Under the pieces are notes generated by a model that worked only from the letters and a program-made list of their open reading frames with translations, had not been told where the DNA came from and did not search any database. Positions 26,531 to 35,392 of a stretch of DNA of 64,000 nucleotides are shown in pieces (position 1 is the stretch's first letter; each line of letters starts with the position of its first letter). The position numbers and the translations under genes were made by a program. Origin of the DNA: Methylobacterium sp. WL1 (lineage in GTDB: Bacteria; Pseudomonadota; Alphaproteobacteria; Rhizobiales; Beijerinckiaceae); NCBI RefSeq assembly GCF_008000895.1, contig NZ_CP042823.1, positions 3,190,001-3,254,000 of the forward strand, in the 5' to 3' direction.

Positions 26531-27772
26531 CTATCGCGCCGCCGCCTTCACGGCCGGGGGCAGAACGATCTTGCCCTGCGCGAGGCTCGTCGGCCAGATC
26601 GCGACCTGCTTGCCGTCCTGCCACTGCGCCATCAGCCCGGTGACGAAGCCCGGCCCGTACTTGATCGAGTGCGTGAAGGGGTCGTCCTTGCCGTAGAACT
26701 GCGTCCGGCCCACCGTGCCGACCCAGTCGGTCTTCTCCAGGGCTTCGACCAGCTTGTCGGCCTCGGTGGAGCCGGCCCGCTTCACCGCGTCGGCGGTGTA
26801 ATAGACCTGATCGTAGGCCATGTAGCCGGCATAGGACGGATCGCTTCCGAAGCGCTTCTTGAAGGCCTCGCTAAAGGCCAGCGACTTGTCGGTGATCGCG
26901 GCGCCCGGCACCGCGATGCTCTGGAAGATCACGCCCTGGGTCGCCCCGTTGGTGTTGGCCCAGAAGGTCGAGGAGGTCGCCTGCGAATTCATGCCGGTCA
27001 TGGCCAACGGCACCTGCTGGTTGCGCCACTGCACGGTCGGCTGCACGCCGACATGCGAGATGCCGGTGACGATCAGGTCCGGCTTGCCGGCCTCGATCTT
27101 GTTGTAGATCGGCGTGAAATCGCCGGTATCCGGCGAGAACCGGATGTGATCGACCACCTTCACGCCGATCTCGGGCAGGCATTTCTCGTAGCCCGCGTCG
27201 AGCGGACGGGTCCAGGCCGCGTCCTCGCTCATGATCGCGGCGGTCTTCACCTTCATCAGGTCGAGGAGCATGTCCTTGGTCGAATCGCAGATCGACTGGG
27301 CGAGAGCCGCCGAGGTGAGATAACCGTGGAAGGTGTACTTGTTGCGGGCGTAATCCTTGTGGACCGCCAGGCTGATCTCGTTGGAGGCGGCGCCCGGGGT
27401 GATCATCGGGGTCTTGAGCCGGGCCGCCCAGGGCATCAACGCCAGCACGACTTCGGAGATGTAGCTGGCGATAACGACGTGGGCCTTGTCCTCGGAGACC
27501 GCCCGCTGGAACGCCCGGACGGCGTCGGAGGCCGAACTCTTGTCGTCGTAGGAGACCACCTGGATCTGGCGCCCGTCGATGCCGCCCTTCGCGTTGATCT
27601 CGTCGGCGGCGAGCTGGACGGCCTGGGGGATCGAGGCCCCGACCACCGATTGCGCCTCCGCGATCACCCCGATCTTGATCGGGTCCGCCGCCCGGGCCTC
27701 ACCCGCGGCCAACAACCCGGCTGCCGCCAGCAGGGCCACCGCCCGGCTCGTCACGCTGCGATCCATCGCCAT
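26531..27772 (-). CDS. Periplasmic substrate-binding protein of a branched-chain amino-acid-type ABC transporter
   Basis: 413-residue LivK-like protein. ATG 27772 follows GAGGAGGAATC and starts a signal peptide (about residues 1-27, LLAAAGLLAAGEARAA). The mature start DPIKIGVIAEAQSVVGASIPQAVQLAADEINAKGGIDGR has the type-1 periplasmic-binding fold signature. Further blocks: VVSYDDKSSASDAVRAFQ, and YMAYDQVYYTADAVKRAG near the C-terminus. No permease or ATPase genes are adjacent, so it is an orphan binding protein. Ligand unknown; relatives bind amides, urea, aromatic acids or amino acids. It ends 112 bp from the quinone oxidoreductase. Confidence 0.88.
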   Translation of the reverse strand: MAMDRSVTSRAVALLAAAGLLAAGEARAADPIKIGVIAEAQSVVGASIPQAVQLAADEINAKGGIDGRQIQVVSYDDKSSASDAVRAFQRAVSEDKAHVVIASYISEVVLALMPWAARLKTPMITPGAASNEISLAVHKDYARNKYTFHGYLTSAALAQSICDSTKDMLLDLMKVKTAAIMSEDAAWTRPLDAGYEKCLPEIGVKVVDHIRFSPDTGDFTPIYNKIEAGKPDLIVTGISHVGVQPTVQWRNQQVPLAMTGMNSQATSSTFWANTNGATQGVIFQSIAVPGAAITDKSLAFSEAFKKRFGSDPSYAGYMAYDQVYYTADAVKRAGSTEADKLVEALEKTDWVGTVGRTQFYGKDDPFTHSIKYGPGFVTGLMAQWQDGKQVAIWPTSLAQGKIVLPPAVKAAAR

Positions 27773-27929
27773 GCTGATTCCTCCTCCGGGCCGTGCGGCT
27801 TTTGGCGCCGCATCGGGGATCGGACGATTTTTGTAGCATTCGGCGTGATGAATACAATGTGCATCCGACCAATGTGCGAAACACCGGCGGACTGATCGAT
27901 AGAATTGGCCCAGCCGGGGGGCTGTTCGG

Positions 27930-28565
27930 TCAGCGGGTGCCGTACATCCGGTCCCCTGCATCGCCCAGGCCCGGCACGATGTAGCCATGGTCGTTCAGAT
28001 GGCTGTCGATCGCAGCCGTCCAGATCGGGACGTCGGGATGCGCGGCCTGGAACTTCGCCAGACCCTCCGGGGCGGCCAACAGGCAGACGAAGCGTAGGTC
28101 CGAAGCTCCGCGGGCCTTCAACCGGTCGAGCGCCGCGATGGCGGAATTCGCGGTGGCGAGCATCGGGTCGAGCACCAGCACGGTTCGGTCGGCGAGATCG
28201 GACGGGGCCTTGAAGTAATACTCGACCGCCTCCAGCGTCTCGGGATCGCGGTACAGCCCGACATGGGCGACCCGGGCCGAGGGCACCAGCGACAGCATCC
28301 CGTCGAGGAAACCGACACCCGCCCGCAGGATGGGCGCGAAAACCAATTTCTTGCCCTGGATCTGGCGGCCCTCCATCGGCTGGATCGGCGTCTCGATCGT
28401 GACGGGTTCCAGCGGCAGGTCCCGCGTCACCTCGTAGGCGAGCAGCATGCCGATCTCGTTCAGCAGCTGGCGAAACCCCTTTGTCGAGCGGTTCTTGTCC
28501 CGCAGATAGGTGAGCTTGTGCTGCACCAGGGGGTGATCGACCACCGTGACCCGACTCGCCGGCAT
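27930..28565 (-). CDS. upp: Uracil phosphoribosyltransferase
   Basis: 211-residue cytoplasmic salvage enzyme making UMP from uracil and PRPP. Landmarks: [17 protein letters not shown] at the N-terminus, [19 protein letters not shown], and the PRPP loop [21 protein letters not shown]. The uracil-binding C-terminus is [19 protein letters not shown] 28565 was chosen because GGAGG sits about nine bases upstream and the family start is MPxxVxVVDHP; the upstream ATG 28580 would add five residues. Confidence 0.97.
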   Translation of the reverse strand: MPASRVTVVDHPLVQHKLTYLRDKNRSTKGFRQLLNEIGMLLAYEVTRDLPLEPVTIETPIQPMEGRQIQGKKLVFAPILRAGVGFLDGMLSLVPSARVAHVGLYRDPETLEAVEYYFKAPSDLADRTVLVLDPMLATANSAIAALDRLKARGASDLRFVCLLAAPEGLAKFQAAHPDVPIWTAAIDSHLNDHGYIVPGLGDAGDRMYGTR

Positions 28566-29005
28566 CGCACATCCCTCCACCCCAGAGGGGCAGGAATGCA
28601 GGAGCGGACGCCCGGGCGCAACGTGACACGCCGCGAATACACCTATTCAGGCCCGATCGAGGCCGCGCGTTGACTGGAACCCGGAATGACGTTGGCGTGG
28701 CGCAGCGGTCGGGTGACGACGCGTCTGCGCGCCTGACCCTTAAAAAACCGACCTCATTCTGATAAAGACCCAAACTCATTTTGACGTGATGCTCTTTTGA
28801 ATCTATCAAACATACGTATCCGAAGCATATGTCGTCAGATTTGAAATCTAAATAAACAGATTAAATAGCGAAGACGCTCAATTCTGCGTCAATCAAATCG
28901 TTGATCGTCTGAAACAGAAATTGACGCCAAACATTACCCGCCGACTTTTCAAAGACACACCCCATCTGCTAGCTGACGCTATCATCCGGGTATCGGTTCA
29001 AAGCC
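28566..29005. other. AT-rich intergenic region ahead of chemoreceptor
   Basis: 440 bp between two divergent genes. 28735-28990 is much richer in A/T than anything nearby, with runs like CTTAAAAAA and AAATCTAAATAAAC, and near-repeats of TTGACG (about 28780 and 28920). It must contain promoters for upp and for the receptor at 29006. I could not fit a sigma-28 box. No gene is visible. Confidence 0.5.
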
Positions 29006-30697
29006 ATGCGCCTCACCGTTTCACTCAAGACCACGCTTGCAGCCATATTTGGATTGTTCGCCCTGCTCGCGGCAGGTCAGGGAAGTCTATCGATCATCGA
29101 GCTTGCCGACATTCGGCATGCGATGACGGAGGTCGCGAGCAACTGGCTTCCGTCGGTATCGCGGATCAACGCAGTCGAGGTCGCGGCCTCGGAGGTGCGG
29201 ATCAAGCAGTTCCGCCTGATCACCCTCTCCAAGGATCCCGACAGCCTCAGGATCGGCGAGGCGCAGCTCGCGACGACGCTCACGCGGCTTGCCGAGCGGT
29301 GCAATACCTACGAGCGCCTGATCTCCACCCCCGAGGAGCGGGGGCTTTACGATGCATTCGTCGCCCTGTGGAGCCGCTACGAGCAGGTCGACGGCGCGAT
29401 GCGACGGCTGATCGCCTCCGGCAAGCAGGCCGAGGCGCTCGCGCAGCTCGGCGGGGTCGACACGGTGAGGCTCTACGACGAGACGCGCGCCGCGCTCTCG
29501 CGCCTGGTCGCCCTGAACGAGCGGAACGCAACCCAGGAGGTCGACGAGGCGGTGGATCGGGCCAAGACAGCGTCCGCGGCGGCCTGGGGCAACGTCATCC
29601 TGTCGGTGATCGCGGCACTCGTGGCGGCGGCTTTTTCCGTGTTCCGGATTTCGCGCCCCATCCAGCGGATGACCGAAATCATGTCGCGGCTTGCGGGCGG
29701 CGATACCGGCGTGACGGTGCCAGCCCGGGACCGGCACGACGAGATCGGCGCCATGGCGGCGGCCGTGGAGGTGTTCAAGGACAACATGATCCGCACTCGC
29801 GCGCTCGAGGTCGAGGCTGAGCAGGCGCGCGCCGCCGCCGAGGAGCAGCGCAAGGCCGGCATGCGCGAGATAGCCGACAGCTTCGAGAAGGCGGTCGGTG
29901 GCATCATCGGTCGGGTCTCGTCCTCTGCGACGGAACTGCATACCACTGCGAGCGCGCTGTCGGCCATGGCTGGGCAGACCTCGGCGCAGTCCGGCGCGGT
30001 GGCGTCCGCGGCGGAGGAGGCCGCCAGCAACGTCAACACCGTGGCGGCGGCCGCCGAGGAGCTTGGCTCGTCGGTCCAGGAGATCGGCCGGCAGATGGAC
30101 GGGTCCGCCAAGCTGGCCCAGAGCGCCGTGGACGAGGCCGGGCAGACGAGCGCGCTGGTACACGAGCTGAGCGCTGCCGTCGCCCGGATCGGCGACGTGG
30201 TCGGACTGATCTCGTCGATCGCCGGCCAGACCAACCTGCTGGCGCTCAACGCCACCATCGAGGCGGCCCGCGCCGGAGATGCGGGACGGGGCTTCGCTGT
30301 GGTGGCGAGCGAGGTGAAGGCGCTGGCCGAGCAGACCGCCAAGGCGACCGACGAGATCGCCGGCCAGATCGCCCGCGTCCAGGGATCGACGGGACAGGCT
30401 GTGACCGCGATCGGATCGATCACCGGTCGGATCCAGGACATCAGCACCGTCGCCACCTCGATCGCGGCAGCGGTCGAGGAACAGGGCGCGGCGACGCAGG
30501 AGATCGTCCGCAACGTCGGGCAGGCCGCGATCGGCACCGGCGAGGTCACCAGCAACATCGCGGGCGTCGCGGAGGCAGCAGAGGCGACCGGACAGTCGGC
30601 GGCGCAGGTGCTTGGCGCGGCCTCAGAGCTGTCGCGGCAATCCGAGCGCCTCACGGTGGAAGTGTCCCGCTTCCTCAATACGGTGCGGGCGGCCTAA
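29006..30697 (+). CDS. Methyl-accepting chemotaxis protein with 4-helix-bundle sensor
   Basis: 563-residue chemoreceptor. First membrane helix is residues 8-28 ([16 protein letters not shown]), then a four-helix-bundle periplasmic domain (about 30-190) with [20 protein letters not shown]. The second helix is 193-214 ([19 protein letters not shown]). The HAMP domain starts [17 protein letters not shown] (about 215-268), then the signalling domain. The signalling tip [20 protein letters not shown] is near 402-421. It ends in [21 protein letters not shown] with no CheR/CheB pentapeptide. Ligand unknown. The pseudogene at 7121-7847 is nearly identical in the signalling domain. Confidence 0.95.
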   Translation: MRLTVSLKTTLAAIFGLFALLAAGQGSLSIIELADIRHAMTEVASNWLPSVSRINAVEVAASEVRIKQFRLITLSKDPDSLRIGEAQLATTLTRLAERCNTYERLISTPEERGLYDAFVALWSRYEQVDGAMRRLIASGKQAEALAQLGGVDTVRLYDETRAALSRLVALNERNATQEVDEAVDRAKTASAAAWGNVILSVIAALVAAAFSVFRISRPIQRMTEIMSRLAGGDTGVTVPARDRHDEIGAMAAAVEVFKDNMIRTRALEVEAEQARAAAEEQRKAGMREIADSFEKAVGGIIGRVSSSATELHTTASALSAMAGQTSAQSGAVASAAEEAASNVNTVAAAAEELGSSVQEIGRQMDGSAKLAQSAVDEAGQTSALVHELSAAVARIGDVVGLISSIAGQTNLLALNATIEAARAGDAGRGFAVVASEVKALAEQTAKATDEIAGQIARVQGSTGQAVTAIGSITGRIQDISTVATSIAAAVEEQGAATQEIVRNVGQAAIGTGEVTSNIAGVAEAAEATGQSAAQVLGAASELSRQSERLTVEVSRFLNTVRAA

Positions 30698-30711
30698 GAA
30701 TCCATATGAAC

Positions 30712-30737
30712 GGGGCCCGGCTATCCCGCCGGGCCCC
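30712..30737. terminator. Bidirectional terminator between convergent genes
   Basis: GGGGCCCGGC and GCCGGGCCCC form a perfect 10-bp stem around TATCCC, lying between the receptor stop (30697) and the stop of the DUF2852 gene (30753). Confidence 0.65.
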
Positions 30738-30752
30738 GCCTCTGCCATGTCT

Positions 30753-31223
30753 TCAGGCAGTGTAGGAGCGGTCCTGGCCGCCCTCGCCGCGGCGCTTGGC
30801 CATGAAGGCGTCGAACTGCTCGCGATCCTTGGCCCGCTTCAGCTCCTCGACGAAGTCGGTGAAGGCGCGGCTCTCGTCTTCCAGAGCCTTCCGCTGCGCT
30901 TCGAGCCGATCGAGCTCGGCCCGGCGGTAAGCGTCGAACGCCGCATTGCCGGTGCCGCCGCGGTTGGCGGCCTCGAAGGCCCGGGCGAAGCGCGAGGCCG
31001 AGCGCCCGCTGCCCTCAAAGCCGGCGACACCCCGGCGTGCGGCGTCGCGCAGTTCCGAGAAGGCCGGGTAGCCGGCGATCTTCCACGCAACGAGGGCGAG
31101 GCCGACCGGCCACCAATAGATGAACCCGACGACGAGCGCGCCGATTTCGAGAGACCGGCGGGGGAATGGGCCGGAGCGGCAGAGCTTGCCGGTCGCCCAG
31201 GGGGAAGAGGATTGCGTGGTCAC
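30753..31223 (-). CDS. DUF2852 membrane protein
   Basis: 156 residues from a GTG start. One, possibly two, membrane segments lie at residues 25-48 (LEIGALVVGFIYWWPVGLALVAWKI), followed by a soluble helical C-terminus. This has FDAYRRAELDRLEAQRKALEDE, FTDFVEELKRAKDREQFDAFMA, and a basic tail. The YRREELDRLEEERRKLE-type helix plus the DREEFDAFM segment are the DUF2852 signature. The family is common in Alphaproteobacteria, function unknown. It is convergent with the chemoreceptor. Confidence 0.88.
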   Translation of the reverse strand: MTTQSSSPWATGKLCRSGPFPRRSLEIGALVVGFIYWWPVGLALVAWKIAGYPAFSELRDAARRGVAGFEGSGRSASRFARAFEAANRGGTGNAAFDAYRRAELDRLEAQRKALEDESRAFTDFVEELKRAKDREQFDAFMAKRRGEGGQDRSYTA

Positions 31224-31280
31224 GGCTTGGCTCCGCTGCTCATGTGAACGGAGTTAACATGCGGGTGCCGGGGCACGCTT

Positions 31281-31931
31281 TCAAGACCGGGCGCGTTCAC
31301 CCGGCTGCGCAACACCATGGACCAGCGCCAGCACGCCGGCGCGCAGAAGCTCGTACTTGTCCGGAAAGCCCGGCCCCCGCGGCAGATGCCCGGCAGCCGA
31401 CAGGGTCGCGATGCCGTGTGCCAGCGCCCAGACCTCGAGGGCGATGAACCGGGGCGCGACGCCCCCGAACCCATCCGCGAAGGTCGCCTGCAGCGCCTCG
31501 ACCAGCAGGTCGAACGGGGACGGGCGTCCAGGCGCACCCGCCTCCGTGTCGGACGGCTCGGCGACGGTGCCGCGGGTCTCGAAGATCGCCGCGTAATAAG
31601 CCGGCTCCTCTTCGGCGAAGGCGAGGTAGGCTTCGCCCATCCGGGTGAAGCGCTCGAGGGGCGTACCCCGGGAGGTCAGCGCCCGTGCCAGGCGGGCCGC
31701 GAGTTCCGCGAAGCCGCGCCCGGCCAGCTCTTCGAGCAGCGCATCGCGGCCGCGGAAGTGCCGATAGAGGGCGGCCGGCGTCACCCCGACCAGGCGAGCG
31801 GCATCGACCAACGCGAATCCGCCGATCCCGCGCTCGGCGATGAACCGGCGCGCGGCCTCGATCAGGGCCTCCTTGAGGTTCCCGTGGTGATAGCTTCGCC
31901 GGTCACCCGGTCCGTCTCGCCAGGGTCGCAA
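31281..31931 (-). CDS. TetR family transcriptional regulator (WHG-domain type)
   Basis: 216 residues. The HTH occupies residues 13-60: SYHHGNLKEALIEAARRFIAERG, then VDAARLVGVTPAALYRHF, typical of the SYHHG-starting TetR subgroup. The C-terminal ligand domain includes ERFTRMGEAYLAFAEEEPAYYAAIFE and EVWALAHGIATLSAAGHLP, matching the WHG/TetR_C_33 type. The first usable start is TTG 31931; the conserved part starts a few residues later, so this is adequate. The target is unknown; divergent with a small conserved gene at 32125. Confidence 0.88.
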   Translation of the reverse strand: MRPWRDGPGDRRSYHHGNLKEALIEAARRFIAERGIGGFALVDAARLVGVTPAALYRHFRGRDALLEELAGRGFAELAARLARALTSRGTPLERFTRMGEAYLAFAEEEPAYYAAIFETRGTVAEPSDTEAGAPGRPSPFDLLVEALQATFADGFGGVAPRFIALEVWALAHGIATLSAAGHLPRGPGFPDKYELLRAGVLALVHGVAQPGERARS

Positions 31932-32124
31932 ATTTTCATGTCCTCTGCGCGCGCGCAGGCATTACGGTCGAGCACGACGTTTGTTTCGGTCACGAACGGG
32001 GGTCGACTGCTTGACCCGTCCTAAAAGGCGCAACACGATCGGATCGACATCGGTCGAATCGCGTCGCACCCTCTAAACGACGGGCATAGCACCGCCGCCT
32101 TCGCCACAGGGAAAACCATTCGGC

Positions 32125-32421
32125 ATGGCTTTCGTGAGTCTGAAAGCGTGGCGCACGCGCTCGGCGGAGCGTGCCGGGATCGCAGCGCGTCTGAAGCAGG
32201 AGCTGATCGTTGCGCTCGGCCTGACCGAGGCCGACGCGCTTGCGGTGAACGAGATCGCCTGCGCGGATCCCGGCTGCCCGGACATGGAGACCATCGTGCT
32301 TGTGATGCGGGCCGGTGCCCCCACGCGGGCATTGCGGATCTGGCGGCCGATGGACGCCGTGGACGCGCAGGACATCGCGGATCTGATCGAACAGGACCGG
32401 CTCGGCGACGCCTCTCGATGA
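32125..32421 (+). CDS. Conserved hypothetical protein, CxxPGCPxxET motif
   Basis: 98 residues. The centre VNEIACADPGCPDMETIVLVM followed by RALRIWRPMDAVDAQDIADLI is a motif I recall from many short alphaproteobacterial proteins, sometimes labelled nitrate reductase without support. Two cysteines (C-x5-C) suggest metal or disulfide but nothing proves it. It is soluble with no signal peptide. It lies divergent from a TetR regulator, and upstream of a secreted thioredoxin on the same strand (118 bp gap). Confidence 0.72.
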   Translation: MAFVSLKAWRTRSAERAGIAARLKQELIVALGLTEADALAVNEIACADPGCPDMETIVLVMRAGAPTRALRIWRPMDAVDAQDIADLIEQDRLGDASR

Positions 32422-32538
32422 TGTGACGGGGCGGCAGCGCCAGATCCGACCTTCGGCGCCGCGTTCCGGACCCCATCGTGTAACGACACCGAGGACGCCG
32501 AAAGACCATCAAGGCCCTGGCGCCGAAGGAAACGCATC

Positions 32539-32931
32539 ATGAAGAGCCGACGCGCCGCGCTTGCGCTCGCCTGTCTCGCCCTCGCGGCCAGCCTGTCGCC
32601 GGCTCTTGCCGGTGAGGCGATGCCGTTCTCAGCCGCGTCGTTCGAGGCGGCGCAGAAGAGCGGCAAGCCGATCTTGATCGAAGTCAGCGCCCCCTGGTGC
32701 CCGATCTGCAAGACGCAGAAACCGATCCTGGCCAAGCTCGCCGCAGAGCCGCGCTTCAAGGATCTCCAGATCTTCGATATCGATTTCGACAGTCAGAAGG
32801 ACCTGCTGCGGCGTCTCAATGTGCGGATGCAGAGCACGCTGATCGCCTACAAGGGCGAGACCGAGATTGGCCGCTCGGTGGGCGAGACCCAGCCGGAGTG
32901 GATCGAGGGCCTGCTGGAAAAGACGCTCTGA
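32539..32931 (+). CDS. Periplasmic thioredoxin-like protein
   Basis: 130 residues with signal peptide 1-24 (ALALACLALAASLSPALAG) and a thioredoxin fold. The active site is Cys54-Pro-Ile-Cys57 in APWCPICKTQ. Following strands are FDIDFDSQKDLLRRLNVR and QSTLIAYKGETEIGRSVG. The usual cis-Pro preceding residue region reads MQSTLIAY: the expected T/V-P is replaced by ST. That is unusual, since the cis-proline near the active site is normally conserved in thioredoxins. It probably takes part in thiol redox in the periplasm; no cytochrome c biogenesis genes are adjacent. Confidence 0.85.
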   Translation: MKSRRAALALACLALAASLSPALAGEAMPFSAASFEAAQKSGKPILIEVSAPWCPICKTQKPILAKLAAEPRFKDLQIFDIDFDSQKDLLRRLNVRMQSTLIAYKGETEIGRSVGETQPEWIEGLLEKTL

Positions 32932-33016
32932 CGGATCGATCCCGCCAGAGCGGCCCCTTCCGGTTTCGTTCAGGCAGCGTCGGGCATAGCCGGGCGGCCC
33001 GCGTCCGGTCCCGTCC

Positions 33017-34219
33017 GTGCGGGCTCAGACGGAGACCGACCCGGTGACGCGCACCACCAAGCCAGCCGATGCTACGCCCACCGCGATCATCGCGATCCCG
33101 GTGCGCAACGAGGTCGAGCGGATCGAGGCCTGTCTCCAGGCCATCGACGCGCAGGTCGGGCTCGCCCCAGGAAGCCTCGGGCTCGTCCTGTTCCTGAACA
33201 ACTGCACCGACGGCACCGACGCCCTCGTCGCACGGCTGGCGCCGGCCCTATCGATCCCGGTGCGGGTCGCGAGCGAGGAGTTCTCCGGCGCGCATGCCGG
33301 CTGGGCGCGGCGCAAGGCAATGGATCTCGCCGCCGCCTGGCTCGGGGATGCGGGGAATATGGGGATAATCCTGTCAACCGATGCGGATAGCCGCGTTCCG
33401 CCGAACTGGGTCGTCCGCAATCGCGCCGCCATCGAGGCCGGCGCCGACGCGGTCGCCGGCCGGGTCGAACTCGACGCCGCGGAAGCCGCGCTCCTGCCGC
33501 CGTCCCTCCCTGCCCGCGGGAACCTCGAGGACATCTACGATGCCCTGATCACCGAGGCCGAAGCGCGGATCGATCCGGACCCGAACGACCCGTGGCCCTG
33601 CCACCGGACCGCGATCGGCGCGACCCTGGCGGTGACCCGGACGGCCTACCGTGCGGTCGGGGGCATGCCGGAGATCCCGCTCGGCGAGGACGGCGCGTTC
33701 ATCGCCCGGCTGATCGAGCACGGCCTGCGGGTCCGGCACGCCACCGATGTCTGCGTGACGATCTCGGCGCGGCTCACCGGCCGGGCTCCCGGGGGCGTAG
33801 CCGACACGATCCGCTCCCGCTGCGAGGAACCGGACGCCCTCTGTGACGCCCGGATGGAGGTTTTTTCGCGGGTGGTGCGGCGTCATCTCTGGCGGCGGCG
33901 GTTCCGGCGTTTGCACGGCACCGGCAGCCTGCGGAGGAGTCTCGCTTGGGCGCAGGCCATCGGAATCGACCCGGCGGAGGCCGGCCGGATCGCTGCGCTC
34001 CCCCTCGGTCAGGCCATCGCGGAGGCCGAGCGCGCCAGCCCGCGTCTGGCGTATCGGCCGATCGGTCCCCGTCAGCTGCCGGGCCAGATCCGGCTCGCGC
34101 GGGTCGGCATCGTCGGGATCCGCCTGGCGCAGCGCCTCGCGCACCGGGTGCGATCGGTTGCCGGCGAGGCGGCGGCGCCTGGGCGGCCAGCCGCTGATCC
34201 GCGCGCTACGCGGATCTGA
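33017..34219 (+). CDS. Family 2 glycosyltransferase
   Basis: 400 residues from a GTG start. The N-terminal GT-A nucleotide-binding motif is IIAIPVRNEVERIEACL (about 24-40). The metal-binding acidic motif is ILSTDADSRVPPNW (about 117-130), followed by the acceptor-side EIPLGEDGAFIARLIEHGLRV with the ED catalytic-base region. No membrane helices. Sugar and acceptor cannot be named. Its stop codon directly abuts the stop codon of the convergent AraC gene (34219/34220), without any gap. Confidence 0.82.
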   Translation: MRAQTETDPVTRTTKPADATPTAIIAIPVRNEVERIEACLQAIDAQVGLAPGSLGLVLFLNNCTDGTDALVARLAPALSIPVRVASEEFSGAHAGWARRKAMDLAAAWLGDAGNMGIILSTDADSRVPPNWVVRNRAAIEAGADAVAGRVELDAAEAALLPPSLPARGNLEDIYDALITEAEARIDPDPNDPWPCHRTAIGATLAVTRTAYRAVGGMPEIPLGEDGAFIARLIEHGLRVRHATDVCVTISARLTGRAPGGVADTIRSRCEEPDALCDARMEVFSRVVRRHLWRRRFRRLHGTGSLRRSLAWAQAIGIDPAEAGRIAALPLGQAIAEAERASPRLAYRPIGPRQLPGQIRLARVGIVGIRLAQRLAHRVRSVAGEAAAPGRPAADPRATRI

Positions 34220-35176
34220 TCATCCGTTCCCTTGGGCGAGGAGATCCCGGGGCGACAGACCGAAGCGCTGCCGGAAGGCCCGGCTGAACGCAGCCGCGTC
34301 GGTGAAGCCGCAACTCGCCATGATCGATGCGATCCGGGCGCCCGCCGACCGCATCATGACGATGCGGTCATGGGCGCGGTCCAGCCGCGCGTCGCGGATC
34401 GTCGCCGCGATCCCCTCCCCGCCCGAAAAGGCGGCGTAGAGGCGGCTTCGGGAGATCTGCAGGGATGCGGCCAGCGGCAGCGGGCCGAACCCTGGCTCGT
34501 GCAGGCAGCGCTGGATGTGGGCGAGGGCCAGGGAGCGCACCGCGTCGACGGACAATTCCCCGTCCTCCGTCGGCCGCCGGCCTTGGACGATGCCGCGGAG
34601 GATGTGGAGGGCGCCTTCGATCGCGATACCGGCCTGGGCTTCCGACATGGCGGAGACCGAGGTCGCGAAGGCGTCGAGATGCGCGCTCAGCAGCCCGCGC
34701 AACGGCGTGGCGCTCAGCTTCGTGCCGATGAGATCCTGCGGGTTTCCGATCTGCGCCGCAAAGATGGCGCGGGGCACCGAGAGGCGGATCTCATCGTAGC
34801 CGATGCTGCTGCCGGCAGTGCCGGGCTTGCCCGTGGCGTGGAAGGCCACGTCGCCGGCGCCCAGGAGCGCGTCGTTGCTGCCCTGCTCGATGAAGCCCCG
34901 CCCGCCCGCTACCAGCATGATTGCGATGTCGTCGTGTCCGTCGCGGCCGATATGACGCGCGGTGCGATCCACGCCCACCGGTGCGCTGACGGTGCGCAGC
35001 AGCGTTCCCCGCGCGGAGGGCGCGACCATGCGGCTGGCCGAGAAGGGAACGTCCGGATCGAACGGCGTGATGGTCGCGGCACTGAGCACCGCGTCCCGCC
35101 AGTACGCGAACGCATGCCTCGGCCCGACGGCATCCGTCGTCTGAAAGAAGATGGGGACCTTCGCCTCGACACTCAC
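34220..35176 (-). CDS. AraC family transcriptional regulator (first of twin pair)
   Basis: 318 residues from GTG 35176 (CGAGGG upstream). The N-terminal AraC-binding-like domain starts KVPIFFQTTDAVGPRHAFAYWRDAVL. The C-terminal double HTH covers about 215-315, with LAASLQISRSRLYAAFSGGEGIAATIRDARLDRAHD and SIMASCGFTDAAAFSRAFRQRFGLSPRDLL. An upstream ATG (35290) gives an extension without resemblance to the twin. The same start in the neighbouring paralogue at 35393 gives exactly the same length, supporting both. The signal is unknown; no operon partner. Confidence 0.9.
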   Translation of the reverse strand: MSVEAKVPIFFQTTDAVGPRHAFAYWRDAVLSAATITPFDPDVPFSASRMVAPSARGTLLRTVSAPVGVDRTARHIGRDGHDDIAIMLVAGGRGFIEQGSNDALLGAGDVAFHATGKPGTAGSSIGYDEIRLSVPRAIFAAQIGNPQDLIGTKLSATPLRGLLSAHLDAFATSVSAMSEAQAGIAIEGALHILRGIVQGRRPTEDGELSVDAVRSLALAHIQRCLHEPGFGPLPLAASLQISRSRLYAAFSGGEGIAATIRDARLDRAHDRIVMMRSAGARIASIMASCGFTDAAAFSRAFRQRFGLSPRDLLAQGNG

Positions 35177-35392
35177 GGTGCCCTCGCCTTGCAACGCCCG
35201 AACCCGCCCAAAGCCAGCCGCGTGACGCGCGCCCGGCGGCAAGCCTACTCGGCGGTCCGCTATCAGCCCCGCCGACGCAGGAGGCGGCACGTCGTGCCAC
35301 CTCGAGCCACGCTTCGGTTATGAGCCGGGCCGTTGCCCGCCACGGTGCTCGCCCGCACCCTCGCAGTCAGCGTCACGGCGGCCCGGACCCGG

